Part shown: piece by piece, positions 39,603-48,538 of the stretch
Layout: each line of letters begins with the position of its first letter
Numbering within the stretch: position 1 is the stretch's first letter
Source of the DNA: an uncultured Muribaculaceae bacterium
Lineage (GTDB): Bacteria > Bacteroidota > Bacteroidia > Bacteroidales > Muribaculaceae
Direction of reading: 5' to 3'
Length of the DNA: 54,351 bases
NCBI GenBank assembly: GCA_947625935.1
Contig: CANQQE010000021.1
Span: 1-54,351, forward strand
The notes under the pieces: generated by a model
Seen by the model: the letters and a program-made list of their open reading frames with translations, nothing else
The model's database searches: none
What the model was told of the DNA's origin: nothing
Program-made: the position numbers and the translations under genes

Positions 39603-39626
39603 CGCACACGAAACAGTTCATATAAT
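39603..39626 (+). promoter_or_regulatory. Promoter P14, CGCA-14-TATAAT
   Basis: CGCA 39603-39606, ACA, TATAAT 39621-39626, upstream of AAAGGAGG and the gene at 39654. Confidence 0.75.
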
Positions 39627-39653
39627 GAATACTAACAAAAGGAGGAGTCGTTT

Positions 39654-39836
39654 ATGAACGATTTCATGTTTTTCTTGGTAGGCTGTATGGCTGGTACGGG
39701 GGTTTGTCTCGCGTTATTCACCTATGAGTATAATAGACTCGTAGATGAATTTAATCGCGAAATTGACAAAATCTCCAAGACCATCCGAGGCTATAGTCCA
39801 AGAGTAGAGATCGTAGAAGACAAACTTGGTAAGTAA
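39654..39836 (+). CDS. Small membrane protein
   Basis: 60 residues. One membrane helix (FMFFLVGCMAGTGVCLALFT) and a charged helix (VDEFNREIDKISKTIRGYS). Unknown function. Confidence 0.5.
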   Translation: MNDFMFFLVGCMAGTGVCLALFTYEYNRLVDEFNREIDKISKTIRGYSPRVEIVEDKLGK

Positions 39837-39840
39837 AAGG

Positions 39841-39874
39841 AACTTAGAGGGTTGAACAAACCCTCTGTTCTTTG
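39841..39874 (+). terminator. Terminator with GAACA loop
   Basis: AGAGGGTT pairs with AACCCTCT, loop GAACA, then TTCTTTG. Confidence 0.75.
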
Positions 39875-39896
39875 CTCATGAAAAGGAGGAACTTTT

Positions 39897-40481
39897 ATGA
39901 ACGCAATTGGAAAAACAGTGTTTACCTTGTTGGTAGGAACCGTGATCGGGTTTGTATCTGGTTATATTTACTCCAATAAGGTAAACTCAGACAAATTCGA
40001 ACAGGAATTGAAGGATTATAAGGAAGAATACGAACGTGACCATAATCCCAATCCTGAAGAAAAGCCAGAAGAAAAAGATATTCCGGAATCTGTCATCAAT
40101 TCTGTAAAAGAAATGCAGTCCGTAGTGTCTCAGAAAAGAGAAAAAGCACAAAAAGCTTATAACAACATTTTAAAGAAAGAAGGATATTCTGATATGAACC
40201 TCGAAGAAAGCAACAATCCCAATCCGTTCATCATTCCGCCCGAAAAATTCTTTACCGACGAACCTCCTAAGGGATACCATCGATTGACTGTGTTCTACGA
40301 TAGCGAATCAGGAGCTGTTTATGACGAAGGCGGCGATTATGCATGGGAAGACGATGATGAATTCGGCATGGATAATCTGCACAAGTTCGACGAAGCGCCA
40401 ATTACGGAGCTGTACGTACAGAATGATGTGTCAAAAACACAGTATGAAATCGTGTTGGAAGACCCAAGTACAATTTCCTAA
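39897..40481 (+). CDS. Membrane-anchored acidic protein
   Basis: 194 residues. N-terminal anchor VFTLLVGTVIGFVSGYIYS, an acidic Pro/Glu linker and coiled-coil (INSVKEMQSVVSQKREKAQK), then a C-terminal domain YHRLTVFYDSESGAVYDEGG, FGMDNLHKFDEAPITELYVQN and YEIVLEDPSTI. That C-terminal domain recurs in gut phage proteins of unknown role. Sits just before the replication fusion. Confidence 0.55.
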   Translation: MNAIGKTVFTLLVGTVIGFVSGYIYSNKVNSDKFEQELKDYKEEYERDHNPNPEEKPEEKDIPESVINSVKEMQSVVSQKREKAQKAYNNILKKEGYSDMNLEESNNPNPFIIPPEKFFTDEPPKGYHRLTVFYDSESGAVYDEGGDYAWEDDDEFGMDNLHKFDEAPITELYVQNDVSKTQYEIVLEDPSTIS

Positions 40482-40494
40482 AGAGGTGAGATAA

Positions 40495-40590
40495 ATGTTG
40501 TGGTTTATTCTTGGTTATATTTCAGGAATTGTAACTCTTATCGTACTCTCGGCGCTTGTTGCGGCAGGAAAAGATGATTATGACGATTAA
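40495..40590 (+). CDS. 31-residue membrane peptide
   Basis: ATG 40495 after AGAGGTGAG. MLWFILGYISGIVTLIVL and ALVAAGKDDYDD: one membrane helix with acidic tail. Immediately upstream of the replication fusion. Confidence 0.5.
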   Translation: MLWFILGYISGIVTLIVLSALVAAGKDDYDD

Positions 40591-40617
40591 AAATATTTGA
40601 TAAGAGAGGTGTTCGTC

Positions 40618-43600
40618 GTGGACTTCATGACGCCAGATGCACGACAAGGACCTCGGGGAAGAACCGAGATATTTCCCGTATTTCGTACAACTAAGTCTAA
40701 GGATTTAATGATACGAGGCGGAGAATTCTATGCAATTTGGGACGAAGAGAATCAAAGATGGTCAAAAGACCAAGATGATGTGATAAAAATTGTTGATAAA
40801 GCATTGTATGACTATTCGGTTGAATATGCAAAACAACATCCTGAGTCTTGGGTTAAAGTGATGTACATGTCTCGATCGAACACTAAAACGATTGATTCAT
40901 GGAACCATTATGTTCATCATCAAATGGTTGATAATTTCGTTCCATTGGATAGTAAACTTGTCTTTGCAAACACCAAACCAGACAAAAAGAATTACTCGAG
41001 CCAATGCCTGCCGTTTTCAATCGAAGAAGAGAATACTGACGCTTATGACGAACTAATGTCTACTTTATATTCTCCAATTGAACGAAAGAAAATTGAGTGG
41101 GCAATTGGCTGCATTGTATCTGGCGATTCTGTTAGGGTACAGAAGTTCTTGGTTCTAATCGGAGCTCCTGGAACAGGAAAATCAACCGTTCTCGATATTA
41201 TCAGAATGATATTTGGCAATTACGTTGCTACAATTGATGTAAAAGCGTTAACTAATGGTTCTGCGTTTGGTTTGGAGCCATTAAGTAATAATCCATTAGT
41301 AGCAATTCAGGACGATGCGGATTTATCACGAATTGAGGATAATACTAAACTTAATAGTCTTGTGTCTCATGCTAAGATGAATGTTAATGAAAAATTCAAA
41401 AAGCAATATGACATGGCTTATAAATGTTTTATATTTCTCGGTTCAAATAAAGACGTGGACATTACTGATGCTCAATCTGGTATATTGAGACGATTGATTG
41501 ACGTAGAACCAACTGGTAAAAAAGTGTCTCCGAGACGTTATAGAGAATTAATGGACCAAATTAAATTTGAATTAGGAGGCATTGCATATAAGTGTTTGCA
41601 AGTGTATTTAAATTCTAAGTATGAATACGAACGTTATATTCCTATTAAATGTTTTAGAGCAACAAATATTGTTTATAACTGTATTGAAGAAAATCTGGAA
41701 TTGTTCACTAAAGACGAAGGTATCACATTGACAGAAGCGTGGAAAACCTATGGACATTTCTGTGAAGATGCTAACGTTAAGTATAAAATGGATAGAACCA
41801 GATTTAAGACAGAATTAAAAGCATATTATGAAGATTTTGTTGTTCAAGAAAACTTTGATGGAAAACGATATTACAATTTGTACAAAGGGTTTAAATACGA
41901 TAAATTAGGAATGTTCGATAAACTCGAACAGGAAATGCGACCAACCGAAGGATGGCTGGAATTATATTCTGGACTTAAGTCTAAGCTTGATTCTTATTGT
42001 AGCGATTGTGATGCGCAATATGCTAATGATGAGGGAACGCCGAAGTATGCGTGGTCTAATGTTAAGACAAAGTTAAAAGATATCTCTTCCAATCGATTAC
42101 ATTATGTCAAATTGCCAATTAATCACATCGTAATTGACTTTGATATTTGTGATGAAAATGGAGAAAAATCTTTGGAAATGAATTTGTTAGAAGCAAATAA
42201 ATTTCCTAAAACTTATGCTGAAGTTAGTAAAAGCGGAAAAGGCATCCATCTTCATTATATTTACACTGGAGATCCTGAAAAACTTGAAAATATTTATAAA
42301 GACCATGTCGAAATTAAAGTTTTTAAAGGAAATAGTTCTCTTAGAAGAAAATTAACTAAGTGTAATGACATTGATATTGCTACAATTAATTCTGGTCTTC
42401 CTACAAAAAAGGAGGTAACCAGAATGATTAATCAAACAAGTCTCGGAAACGAAAGAGTTATTCGAACTTGTATTGAACGAAATCTTAAAAAAGAAATACA
42501 TCATAATACCAAACCAAGTATCGATTTGATATTTAAAACTCTTAATGATGCATATAATAATGGTATTCATTATGACGTTTCTGATATGAGACCAAGAATA
42601 ATTGCGTTTGCGGCTTCTTCTACTAACAATTCTAAATATTGTTTAGAAAAAGTATCAGAAATGAAATGGAAAAGTGATGAACCAACTGAAATGACTGACA
42701 AAATGGGAGTAGATTCACAACCAATTCGTTTCTTTGACGTTGAAGTATTTAAAAATCTTTTTGTTGTTGTTTATAAAAACAAAGGCGATCATCCATGTGT
42801 TACAATGATTAATCCATCTCCAAGTGAATTGGAAGAAATTTTTGTAGCAAAAATGGTAGGATTCAACAACAGAAGTTATGACAATCATATTTGTTATGCG
42901 AGAATGATGGGTTATAATAATAAACAGTTGTATGATTTGAGTCAAAAAATAATTGAAGGTGATAGGAATGCTAAATTTTCTGAAGCTTTCAATCTCTCAT
43001 TCACTGATATTTATGATTTCTCATCGGCCGCTAACAAAAAATCTCTTAAAAAATGGGAGATCGAACTTGATATCCATCACCACGAGTTAGGTTTGCGTTG
43101 GGATGAAGAAGTTCCTGAAGAATTGTGGGAAAAGGTAGCAGAATATTGTTGTGACGATGTTCTTGCAACCGAAGCAGTCTTCAATCATCTCGAAGAGGAT
43201 TGGTTGGCACGACAGATCCTGGCAGACTTAGCAGAAGCATCTGTTAATGATACGACAAACACGTTAACTGGTAAGATTATATTTGGAAATGACAGAAAAC
43301 CTCAATCCGAATTTATCTACCGCGATTTGTCCAAGCCAATTGACGAAATTCCTGATGATGAGAGAGAATTCTTGGAATTTGCTTGTCCTGATATGATGAA
43401 CCAGAATCTTCATCCGTTTGATAGCGTTCTTCCTTATTTTGATGGCTATGAGTTTATTAACGGCGTTTCGACTTATCGAGGATTTGAAGTTGGAGAAGGA
43501 GGTTTTGCGTGGTCGTGTCCTGGAGCTTATGCGAATGTAGCTTTGTTGGATATTGAATCACAGCATCCTCACTCTGCAATTGCCGAATGTATATTTGGTC

Positions 43601-44553
43601 CGAGATATACGAGACGATTTAAGGAACTTGTAGATGGTAGATTAGCTATTAAACATGAGGATTGGAACAAAATTAATGATATTCTGGAAGGAAAATTACA
43701 GAAATTCATAGCAAAAGTTGAGAGCGGAGAATTGACATCAAAGAGTTTGGCAAACGCATTAAAGACCGCAATCAACAGTGTTTATGGATTGACATCAGCG
43801 AAATTTCCCAATTTATTTAGAGACCCGAGAAATGTTGACAATATAGTAGCAAAACGGGGCGCTTTGTTCATGATCGATCTTAAGTATATGGTAGAATCTC
43901 ATGGTTATAGAGTTGTTCATATTAAGACAGATTCCATAAAGATTGCCGATGCAGATGAGAAAATTATTGATCTTGTTTGCAAATTCGGCAAAGTATATGG
44001 CTACAATTTCGACCACGAAGCAACCTATGAACGTATGGTGATTGTGGATAAGGCACAGTATATTGCTCGTTATGACAAACCAAAAGTTGACAAAAAGACA
44101 GGAAAAGAAATATGGTGGACGGCAACTGGTTTAATGTTCCAGATTCCTTATGTGTTTAAAACCATGTTTACTCATGACGAAATCGAGTTTAAAGACTTGA
44201 GGGAAATTAAATCTGTAAAAACCTCAATGTATTTGGACATGAATGAGGGTCTTGGTGATGAACACAATTATAGGTTTGTAGGACGCGTTGGTTGTTTCTG
44301 TCCAATTAAAGAAGGATGCGGTGGTGGAGAACTATTGAGAGAAAACAATACCGGCAAGTTTGGAGCTGTTGTAGGCTCCAAAGGTTATCGGTGGTTGGAG
44401 TCCGAAATAGTTAAAGAATTGGGTAAAGAAGACGATATTGATACTGGATATTTTGACCAGAAGGTTCTTGATGCAAAAACCGAAATGGAAAAATTCTGTC
44501 CATATTCAATGTTCGTCGACACAAGCAAACCGTTCGAAACCATACCGTTTTAA
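40618..44553 (+). CDS. SF3 helicase - AEP-like primase - family B DNA polymerase fusion
   Basis: 1311 residues from GTG 40618 (AGAGGTG upstream; the in-frame TTG at 40597 overlaps the ribosome site). Residues 120-400: D5/P4-type SF3 helicase with Walker A GAPGTGKST 182-190, IQDDAD near 230, GSN 275-277 and ILRRLIDVEP. Residues 450-590: archaeo-eukaryotic primase-like part, VIDFDI with D507 and D509, SKSGKGIHLH 537-546, then EIKVF and a basic strand. Residues 700-850: DnaQ-type 3'-5' exonuclease with D707/E709, D755 and YCCDD ending at D847. Residues 970-1150: polymerase motif A D978 in DIESQHPHS, motif B K1049...NSVYG 1053-1057, motif C KTDS around D1105 (first Asp replaced by Lys), and DKAQYIARY. 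So unwinding, priming and synthesis are on one chain. Confidence 0.85.
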   Translation: MDFMTPDARQGPRGRTEIFPVFRTTKSKDLMIRGGEFYAIWDEENQRWSKDQDDVIKIVDKALYDYSVEYAKQHPESWVKVMYMSRSNTKTIDSWNHYVHHQMVDNFVPLDSKLVFANTKPDKKNYSSQCLPFSIEEENTDAYDELMSTLYSPIERKKIEWAIGCIVSGDSVRVQKFLVLIGAPGTGKSTVLDIIRMIFGNYVATIDVKALTNGSAFGLEPLSNNPLVAIQDDADLSRIEDNTKLNSLVSHAKMNVNEKFKKQYDMAYKCFIFLGSNKDVDITDAQSGILRRLIDVEPTGKKVSPRRYRELMDQIKFELGGIAYKCLQVYLNSKYEYERYIPIKCFRATNIVYNCIEENLELFTKDEGITLTEAWKTYGHFCEDANVKYKMDRTRFKTELKAYYEDFVVQENFDGKRYYNLYKGFKYDKLGMFDKLEQEMRPTEGWLELYSGLKSKLDSYCSDCDAQYANDEGTPKYAWSNVKTKLKDISSNRLHYVKLPINHIVIDFDICDENGEKSLEMNLLEANKFPKTYAEVSKSGKGIHLHYIYTGDPEKLENIYKDHVEIKVFKGNSSLRRKLTKCNDIDIATINSGLPTKKEVTRMINQTSLGNERVIRTCIERNLKKEIHHNTKPSIDLIFKTLNDAYNNGIHYDVSDMRPRIIAFAASSTNNSKYCLEKVSEMKWKSDEPTEMTDKMGVDSQPIRFFDVEVFKNLFVVVYKNKGDHPCVTMINPSPSELEEIFVAKMVGFNNRSYDNHICYARMMGYNNKQLYDLSQKIIEGDRNAKFSEAFNLSFTDIYDFSSAANKKSLKKWEIELDIHHHELGLRWDEEVPEELWEKVAEYCCDDVLATEAVFNHLEEDWLARQILADLAEASVNDTTNTLTGKIIFGNDRKPQSEFIYRDLSKPIDEIPDDEREFLEFACPDMMNQNLHPFDSVLPYFDGYEFINGVSTYRGFEVGEGGFAWSCPGAYANVALLDIESQHPHSAIAECIFGPRYTRRFKELVDGRLAIKHEDWNKINDILEGKLQKFIAKVESGELTSKSLANALKTAINSVYGLTSAKFPNLFRDPRNVDNIVAKRGALFMIDLKYMVESHGYRVVHIKTDSIKIADADEKIIDLVCKFGKVYGYNFDHEATYERMVIVDKAQYIARYDKPKVDKKTGKEIWWTATGLMFQIPYVFKTMFTHDEIEFKDLREIKSVKTSMYLDMNEGLGDEHNYRFVGRVGCFCPIKEGCGGGELLRENNTGKFGAVVGSKGYRWLESEIVKELGKEDDIDTGYFDQKVLDAKTEMEKFCPYSMFVDTSKPFETIPF

Positions 44554-44555
44554 AT

Positions 44556-44579
44556 CGCAGTCCACACAATCGCTATAAT
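44556..44579 (+). promoter_or_regulatory. Promoter P15 with 5' hairpin
   Basis: CGCA 44556-44559, ACA, TATAAT 44574-44579. Nearly the same as P10. Leader hairpin GAGGG...CTCTC, then ATGGAGG. Confidence 0.75.
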
Positions 44580-44623
44580 GAGGGGGAAACTCTCAGAATT
44601 TATATTTTATGGAGGTAATTATT

Positions 44624-44860
44624 ATGAACGGAAGGAATACTGTGTTTAATATCGTTTCGGGTGTTGCAGGAGCTTTTGCTACAGCAGCGGTTGCAGAAAT
44701 GTATTATGACTATGTCGTCAAGAAAATGACCACTGACGACAGGCGTGTTAATAACAAATTTCAAACTGCTGTGTATACAGGAAAGCTCTGTGCAATATGC
44801 GCAGCTACGTTAGGACTCAGTACTTTCGGAACATGGGCATTGCTGACTGATATGTGCTGA
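44624..44860 (+). CDS. Small membrane protein
   Basis: 78 residues from ATG 44624; the ATG at 44609 is part of ATGGAGG. Hydrophobic parts VFNIVSGVAGAFATAAVAE and AICAATLGLSTFGTWALL; MYYDYVVKKM between. Similar MYYD phrase in the next protein (44931), so likely related. Confidence 0.55.
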   Translation: MNGRNTVFNIVSGVAGAFATAAVAEMYYDYVVKKMTTDDRRVNNKFQTAVYTGKLCAICAATLGLSTFGTWALLTDMC

Positions 44861-44870
44861 AGTAAACCCA

Positions 44871-44916
44871 AAAGAACTATAGGAACTTTAATCAGTTCCT
44901 ATAGTCTTTGCTTTTT
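44871..44916 (+). terminator. Terminator
   Basis: ACTATAGGAACT pairs perfectly with AGTTCCTATAGT, loop TTAATC, then CTTTGCTTTTT. Confidence 0.85.
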
Positions 44917-44930
44917 AAGGAGGTAAATTC

Positions 44931-45131
44931 TTGATTAAAAACATTATCATTGGTATTATAGCAGTAATTGTTGGTCTTTTATCTGGTAGAGCAATGGGAG
45001 ATATGTATTACGATATTATTCCCTCTGATGCCGACACAAAATCCTACTTTGTAAAATGGATTGCACTCCAGTTTGCAGCCACATGCGTTTATATTCTTGG
45101 GGTGTATGAATTGCTACAATGGGTATTCTGA
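44931..45131 (+). CDS. Small two-helix membrane protein, TTG start
   Basis: 66 residues from TTG 44931, 6 nt after AAGGAGGT. IIIGIIAVIVGLLSGRAMGD with MYYDII, then WIALQFAATCVYILGVYELL. Shares layout with 44624. Unknown function. Confidence 0.55.
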   Translation: MIKNIIIGIIAVIVGLLSGRAMGDMYYDIIPSDADTKSYFVKWIALQFAATCVYILGVYELLQWVF

Positions 45132-45139
45132 CATAAAAT

Positions 45140-45163
45140 TGCATTTTTTACAACCTCAGAAGT
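45140..45163 (+). promoter_or_regulatory. Decayed copy of the CGCA promoter
   Basis: GCATTTTTTACAACC (45141-45155) is identical to the upstream half of P2 and P4, but no TATAAT follows at the right place. Probably inactive. Confidence 0.4.
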
Positions 45164-45165
45164 TT

Positions 45166-45193
45166 AGAGGCTTGAACAAAGCCTCTGAGCTTT
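45166..45193 (+). terminator. Terminator with GAACA loop
   Basis: AGAGGCTT pairs with AAGCCTCT, loop GAACA, short T run. Confidence 0.75.
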
Positions 45194-45220
45194 CGACGAC
45201 CAAAAGGAGGAATTGATATT

Positions 45221-45481
45221 ATGGCAAAGATCAACAGAGAGAATTGTGAGCTTGTTATCAACAAGGCAGAGGCGTTCCGTTACACCGATGAAGACGGAGC
45301 AAAGGGTTCTTTCGAAAAACTCAAAGTGGAATCCACAAATCCGTTTTGTTGGTTCGATTGGAGAACTCACATCCGATTCACTAACGAGTCTTTGATAGAT
45401 ATTCTGATGAAAATGACAGAAATCGAAGTTGTTAAGTGGGTTAAAGACGACAAGCCCGTTCCGATGATTATTAGAAAGTAA
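45221..45481 (+). CDS. Conserved small protein upstream of SSB
   Basis: 86 residues after AAAAGGAGG. Beta-alpha pattern: CELVINKAEAFRYTDEDG, FEKLKVESTNPFCWFDW, then ESLIDILMKMTEIEVVKWV. No family recognised. Co-transcribed with the SSB candidate 16 nt later. Confidence 0.5.
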   Translation: MAKINRENCELVINKAEAFRYTDEDGAKGSFEKLKVESTNPFCWFDWRTHIRFTNESLIDILMKMTEIEVVKWVKDDKPVPMIIRK

Positions 45482-45497
45482 TAAGGAGGAAATTATC

Positions 45498-45962
45498 ATG
45501 AGTAAAGTTAGTAGTGTTGTTAACATTGAAAATGCAAAAATCGTGCTGAGGAATTTCTCTGGCGAAGAGGGTCCTTATAACAAAGCAGGAGTTCGTAGCT
45601 TTGGCATTCTGCTCGATGAGGAAATGGCAGAAACGCTCCAGGCAGAAGGATGGAACGTTAAGAGGTTTAAAGTAAAAGAAGAAGGCGATGTTCCTCAGGC
45701 ATTCCTTAAAGTAATGGTACGTTACGATAAGATTCCTCCGAAGATTTATATTGTGACAAATCGGAAGAAGACGCTTCTTACAAAGGACACTGTAGGTGCT
45801 CTTGATTATGCGGATATTAAGTATGTTGACGCGGTAATAACTCCTTACAATTGGACTGTAAGAGGAGAATCTGGTGTTTCGGCATACGTTAAGAATATGT
45901 ATGTCACAATCGAAGAAGACGAATTCTCAGAGAAATATGCCGATTTGGAAGAAGAGGATTAA
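45498..45962 (+). CDS. Single-stranded DNA-binding protein candidate
   Basis: 154 residues after AAGGAGG. Beta-rich: NIENAKIVLRNFSGEEGPYN, RSFGILLDEEMAETLQAEGW, PPKIYIVTNRKK, then DAVITPYNWTVRGESGVSAY and an acidic end (EEDEFSEKYADLEEED). An OB-like core with an acidic C-terminal tail is the layout of phage SSBs such as T7 gp2.5. It lies between the polymerase fusion and an SF2 helicase. Binding residues cannot be fixed by eye. Confidence 0.6.
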   Translation: MSKVSSVVNIENAKIVLRNFSGEEGPYNKAGVRSFGILLDEEMAETLQAEGWNVKRFKVKEEGDVPQAFLKVMVRYDKIPPKIYIVTNRKKTLLTKDTVGALDYADIKYVDAVITPYNWTVRGESGVSAYVKNMYVTIEEDEFSEKYADLEEED

Positions 45963-45972
45963 GATATTTTAT

Positions 45973-46018
45973 AAGACTATAGGGATTGGAAACGGTTCCT
46001 ATAGTCTTTTGTTTTTTT
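45973..46018 (+). terminator. Terminator
   Basis: AAGACTATAGGGAT pairs with GTTCCTATAGTCTT allowing G-U; then a long T run. Confidence 0.85.
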
Positions 46019-46047
46019 TATGTTGATATTTAAAAGGAGGAGCTTTT

Positions 46048-47058
46048 ATGATTATTGATAGATACAATTTCGAAGAGGGTCGTTCTTACATTATTGTGAA
46101 TAAAGGCGCTAATGAAGAAAAGACGTGGAAGTTTGTTTGCAAAGTAGGAGAGACTGAAGACGATTTTGAGACTTATGCAAACTATAAAGCCGGACTTATT
46201 AAGAACGTTTTCAGAGATCCGAAAACTAATCATTGTATAGAAATTGCGTCAAATAAGATGGATGATTATATTTTCATGGACGCAGAAACAAAGGAAACAA
46301 TCCCTCAATCTTCTGGTAGATATCCGTGGGGGAATTCTGAAAATGATAACACAGTTAATATTAATAAAGAAATGATTTCCAAATTAATGGAAATTGTTAA
46401 AAAGAATTCTAAATCAACACCTAACAATCTTACGCCGTTTAAACGAGTCAATATTTGTCAGAACAATCATTCTTACGCTTTTATAAACAAAAAAGATAAT
46501 AACGAATATATTATTGTTCAGAAATATCTTTCCGATAAAACTTTAAACATTAATCTTTCCGAATATGATATTTACGATTTAGGAATTCATGATTATGTAA
46601 GAAACGCTCTTTATAAAATTGATACGAATTTTATTTGTTATGAAAAAATGCATCCTTATCTATGCCTTCTTGGAATTTATCAAGGAATCGTAAAAACTAA
46701 TTGCGTTAGTGGTTATGCTCTTAGATTTTTGTGTAAAATTCCTGATGCTTTTAATGAAAATAAAAAGAATTGTTTTCTCGACGTTGATATTGATCTTTTA
46801 AATAAAGCAATGAACGGAACAATTGCTCAATACTTTTATGCTGAATTAATCGCAAAACCTTTGGACGAAATTAATCCATCAGAAATTATGAGAGAAGATT
46901 TGGTTCCTACAGGATTGACAAAAGCGGTTTATTATCATTATGAAGTATTGGATTTCAAAGATTGTAAGAAGCTTAGACTTTGTTTTCTTACTGATAATTA
47001 TGAGGGAACTTGTGCAAATAGCGCTTTCATAATTGAATACAAAAAGAAGCCTGTATAA
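46048..47058 (+). CDS. Unknown protein with internal GRYPWG motif
   Basis: 336 residues after AAAAGGAGGAG. Residues 1-85 are a small beta/alpha domain. Around residue 90, IPQSSGRYPWGNSENDN repeats the SGRYPWG phrase found near the start of the RNA polymerase-like protein. The rest is mixed alpha/beta with YLCLLGIYQGIVKTNC and a CFLTDNYEGTCANSAF end. No family recognised. It is not tagged at its N-terminus, so the motif may mark a domain boundary. Confidence 0.5.
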   Translation: MIIDRYNFEEGRSYIIVNKGANEEKTWKFVCKVGETEDDFETYANYKAGLIKNVFRDPKTNHCIEIASNKMDDYIFMDAETKETIPQSSGRYPWGNSENDNTVNINKEMISKLMEIVKKNSKSTPNNLTPFKRVNICQNNHSYAFINKKDNNEYIIVQKYLSDKTLNINLSEYDIYDLGIHDYVRNALYKIDTNFICYEKMHPYLCLLGIYQGIVKTNCVSGYALRFLCKIPDAFNENKKNCFLDVDIDLLNKAMNGTIAQYFYAELIAKPLDEINPSEIMREDLVPTGLTKAVYYHYEVLDFKDCKKLRLCFLTDNYEGTCANSAFIIEYKKKPV

Positions 47059-47072
47059 AAGGAGTGGTTTGT

Positions 47073-48314
47073 ATGGCTGGTATTACAAATCCCAACTTTC
47101 TCAATAGTTTTCAGAAGTCTGCAATTGAGCGTCTTGATAGTGGTAATATTCTTGTAGGTCAGGTTGGTTCTGGTAAATCCAGGACCGCCTTGGCTTATTA
47201 TTTCTTCAAAATTGGTAAAGGAGACATTACCAATAAAGATGGTTATGTTCCAATGCTAGAAGAAATAGACCTTTATATTATCACTACTGCTAAAAAGCGT
47301 GATAGTTTTGAATGGGAAGATGAAATGTGTCCATTTTTATTGAGCACACATAAAGACGTTTGTATGTATGATATTAATATTGTAGTTGATTCTTGGAATA
47401 ATATTAAAAAATACAAAGACATTAAGAACGCGTTCTTTATATTTGATGAACAACGATTAATTGGAAATGGAACGTGGGTTAAAACTTTTCTCCAAATTGC
47501 TAAAAATAATAAATGGATATTGTTAACAGCTACTCCTGGAGACACTTGGATGGACTATATCCCTGTGTTTTTAGCAAATGGTTTTTATAAAAATAGAACA
47601 GAATTTATTGCCGAACATGTAATTTATTCTCCTTTTACTACAAAATTTAGAAAAGTTCAACGTTTTGTAGGAATTAAAAAGTTAGTACGATTAAAAGATC
47701 TAATCGTAGTTAATTTAGAAAAAACAGAAAAAAATATTAAACGAAACAAAATTTTTAAAAAAGTTAATTACAATAAAGAAATGTATAAAAAAATACAAAA
47801 GAATCGTTGGAATTATGAAAAAAACGAACCGATTAATGATATTTCTGAATTATTTATGCTATTAAGAAAAGAAATTAATACATCAGAAGATAGAATTAAC
47901 GAATTAAAAACCATTTTACTTAATTGTGATAAAAGTATTATATTCTATAACTTCAATTGCGAACTCGAATTGTTAAGAAATGTTTGCGACGAATTGGGAA
48001 TAAATTATTCTGAATGGAATGGACATAATCACGATCCATTACCAGAAGGAGAAAAATGGGTTTATTTGGTTCAATACAATGCCGGAGCTGAAGGATGGAA
48101 TTGTATCACTACAAACAATTTGATATTCTATTCTCCTAATTATAGTTATAAAATGATGGTACAAGCAGCCGGACGAATTGATAGAATGAATACCCCGTTT
48201 GATGAATTGAACTATTATATTTTAAAATCTGATGCGCCAATTGAACGAGCAATTTGGCACGCATTAGATAATAAGAAAAACTTTAATGAGTCAAAATATT
48301 ATAAAGGACTATAG
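47073..48314 (+). CDS. Superfamily 2 helicase
   Basis: 413 residues; ATG 47073 is 8 nt after AAAAGGAG, the GTG at 47064 lies in that site. Motif I GQVGSGKS at residues 29-36, a DEQR (DExx) motif II, LLTATPG motif III, and in the second lobe VQYNAGAEGWN and MVQAAGRIDRMN (motifs V and VI). Helicase of the DEAD/SNF2 type acting on DNA replication or repair intermediates. Lies between SSB and nuclease genes. Confidence 0.8.
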   Translation: MAGITNPNFLNSFQKSAIERLDSGNILVGQVGSGKSRTALAYYFFKIGKGDITNKDGYVPMLEEIDLYIITTAKKRDSFEWEDEMCPFLLSTHKDVCMYDINIVVDSWNNIKKYKDIKNAFFIFDEQRLIGNGTWVKTFLQIAKNNKWILLTATPGDTWMDYIPVFLANGFYKNRTEFIAEHVIYSPFTTKFRKVQRFVGIKKLVRLKDLIVVNLEKTEKNIKRNKIFKKVNYNKEMYKKIQKNRWNYEKNEPINDISELFMLLRKEINTSEDRINELKTILLNCDKSIIFYNFNCELELLRNVCDELGINYSEWNGHNHDPLPEGEKWVYLVQYNAGAEGWNCITTNNLIFYSPNYSYKMMVQAAGRIDRMNTPFDELNYYILKSDAPIERAIWHALDNKKNFNESKYYKGL

Positions 48315-48331
48315 GAGTGAGGTGATGTCAT

Positions 48332-48523
48332 ATGAAAAAACATGAACCATACCACTACAATCATCCAAAAATCAGAATTAAAGAAACTGGAGAAGAATTT
48401 AGAACCTATGGGGATGTAGCAAAACGTATAAATGGTAATAAAGGATGTGTATATCTTTGTTTGCAAGGAATGAGAAAAAAGCATAGAGGGTTTTCGTTCG
48501 AGTACGTGAGAAGAAAGAAATAG
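48332..48523 (+). CDS. Free-standing NUMOD1-like DNA-binding module
   Basis: 63 residues after AGTGAGGTG. RIKETGEEFRTYGDVAKRI, then GCVYLCLQGMRKKHRGFSFE: the layout of the small HTH module usually fused to HNH homing endonucleases. Basic overall. No nuclease domain follows, so it may be a leftover or a small regulator. Confidence 0.5.
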   Translation: MKKHEPYHYNHPKIRIKETGEEFRTYGDVAKRINGNKGCVYLCLQGMRKKHRGFSFEYVRRKK

Positions 48524-48538
48524 TGGGGGTTGATATTT

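Noticed and set aside
38618-39607. 329-codon open frame on the minus strand
   Set aside because: Lies wholly opposite the DUF6353-like gene, with no start context or family features.
48332-48523. HNH homing endonuclease
   Set aside because: Only the NUMOD1-like module is present; no HNH or GIY-YIG domain follows.
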